Source: Thermoplasmata archaeon (GTDB lineage: Archaea; Thermoplasmatota; Thermoplasmata; Thermoplasmatales; Aciduliprofundaceae). From it: a stretch of 5,879 bases of DNA. The stretch lies in the NCBI GenBank assembly GCA_021160945.1, contig JAGHBQ010000109.1, positions 1 through 5,879 of the forward strand. Direction: 5' to 3'. Positions within the stretch are counted from its first letter, which is position 1, and every line of letters begins with the position of its first letter. A model generated the notes under the pieces. It was not told where the DNA came from. It saw only the letters and a program-made list of their open reading frames with translations, and searched no databases. Shown here in pieces: positions 5,533-5,879 of the stretch. Position numbers and translations under genes: made by a program.

Positions 5533-5879
5533 TTACACCTTTGGCACAGGTAATTTTTTGAGAACATCCTCCAGTATATCCTCAGGTCTCACGCCTCTTA
5601 TCCAAGGCTCGGGCTTCAAAATAATACGATGCACAAGCGCTATTCTGGCAGTGAGCTTTACATCATCTGGTATTACATAATCTCTACCATAGACCAGTGC
5701 TCTAGCCCTTGATAGTTTGAGCAGGGCAAGACTACCGCGGGGACTGGCACCCACCTCAACCTGAGAGTGGTTTCGAGTAGCTCTGACGATCCTCACTATG
5801 TAATCCAGTATGTCTTTGTCCACATAGATATCCTCCACCTTTTTTCTCATCTCCAGAATATCTTCTTTGGTGGCTATCC
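5533..5879 (-). CDS. MoxR-type AAA+ ATPase, C-terminal part
   Basis: Only the last 114 residues are in the window, and the reading frame stays open to the right edge. An internal ATG at 5850 is not the start, because the codons before it (ATKEDILE) continue the family alignment. Visible are VDKDILDYIVRIVRATRNH and the MoxR signature GASPRGSLALLKLSRARALVYGRDYVIPDDVK, whose Arg in GASPR is the sensor-2 residue contacting ATP. The C-terminal alpha-helical lid follows. The missing part should hold Walker A, Walker B and sensor 1, and full family members have roughly 310-330 residues. The gene heads the visible part of an operon with the DUF58 gene two bases downstream. MoxR proteins act as chaperone-like ATPases with vWA or DUF58 partners. 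Confidence 0.93.
   Translation of the reverse strand, partial: IATKEDILEMRKKVEDIYVDKDILDYIVRIVRATRNHSQVEVGASPRGSLALLKLSRARALVYGRDYVIPDDVKLTARIALVHRIILKPEPWIRGVRPEDILEDVLKKLPVPKV
5535..5540 (-). promoter_or_regulatory. Shine-Dalgarno site of the DUF58 gene
   Basis: On the minus strand AGGTGT precedes ATG 5530 by four bases. It is embedded in the last codons and TAA stop of the MoxR gene. It fits the GGTG core of the archaeal anti-Shine-Dalgarno and supports coupled translation of MoxR and DUF58. Confidence 0.6.

Noticed and set aside
5322..5567. Open frames on both strands around the DUF58 N-terminus
   Set aside because: They overlap the DUF58 membrane hairpin and the MoxR end in other frames. 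Their products look like frame-shifted hydrophobic sequence.
5848..5850. ATG as the start of a 105-residue protein
   Set aside because: The codons before it continue the MoxR alignment (ATKEDILE) to the window edge, so it is an internal Met of a larger gene.
1..5879. CRISPR array, tRNA, rRNA, insertion sequence or attachment site
   Set aside because: No regularly spaced repeats, cloverleaf-like segments, transposase motifs or flanking repeats were seen. The window is almost wholly protein-coding.

Overview
The window looks archaeal. It carries a full-length Pelota/Dom34 gene, a Mut7-C RNase with a zinc ribbon, a DUF6015-like protein, leaderless starts behind TATA-like boxes and GGTGAT-type Shine-Dalgarno sites. 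The gene content and moderate AT richness best fit a Thermoplasmatota lineage such as Aciduliprofundum/DHVE2. That placement rests on protein recall, not a search.

Layout. (1) Bases 70-1461, plus strand: an M28/DUF4910-type metallopeptidase-like gene, cut by one in-frame TGA at codon 188 where relatives appear to have Trp. The frame is otherwise open for 463 codons and the zinc-ligand motifs fall on both sides of the stop. (2) Bases 1454-2357, minus strand: a DUF6015-like small protein followed by a dCMP deaminase. Each appears to be a leaderless gene with its own TATA-like box, so both starts are internal ATGs rather than the longer TTG/GTG options. (3) Bases 2422-3902, plus strand: a Mut7-C RNase whose stop overlaps the start of Pelota by ATGA, a translationally coupled RNA-surveillance pair. 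(4) Bases 3861-5879, minus strand: an operon transcribed from beyond the right edge, holding the C-terminal end of a MoxR AAA+ ATPase, a DUF58 protein and a small polytopic membrane protein. These genes are 2 bases apart or overlap by 4.

How the genes work together. MoxR and DUF58 proteins commonly form a membrane-associated chaperone-like module, and the small membrane protein is probably its partner here. Pelota rescues stalled ribosomes with ABCE1, and the coupled PIN-like Mut7-C protein is a natural candidate nuclease for the same process. The deaminase supplies dUMP for dTMP synthesis. The window is densely packed: two convergent gene pairs overlap at their 3' ends, there is no non-coding stretch over 70 bases, and I saw no tRNA, rRNA, CRISPR array or insertion sequence.

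The items most worth a second look are the in-frame TGA in the peptidase, the RNase-Pelota coupling and the unassigned membrane protein in the MoxR/DUF58 operon.
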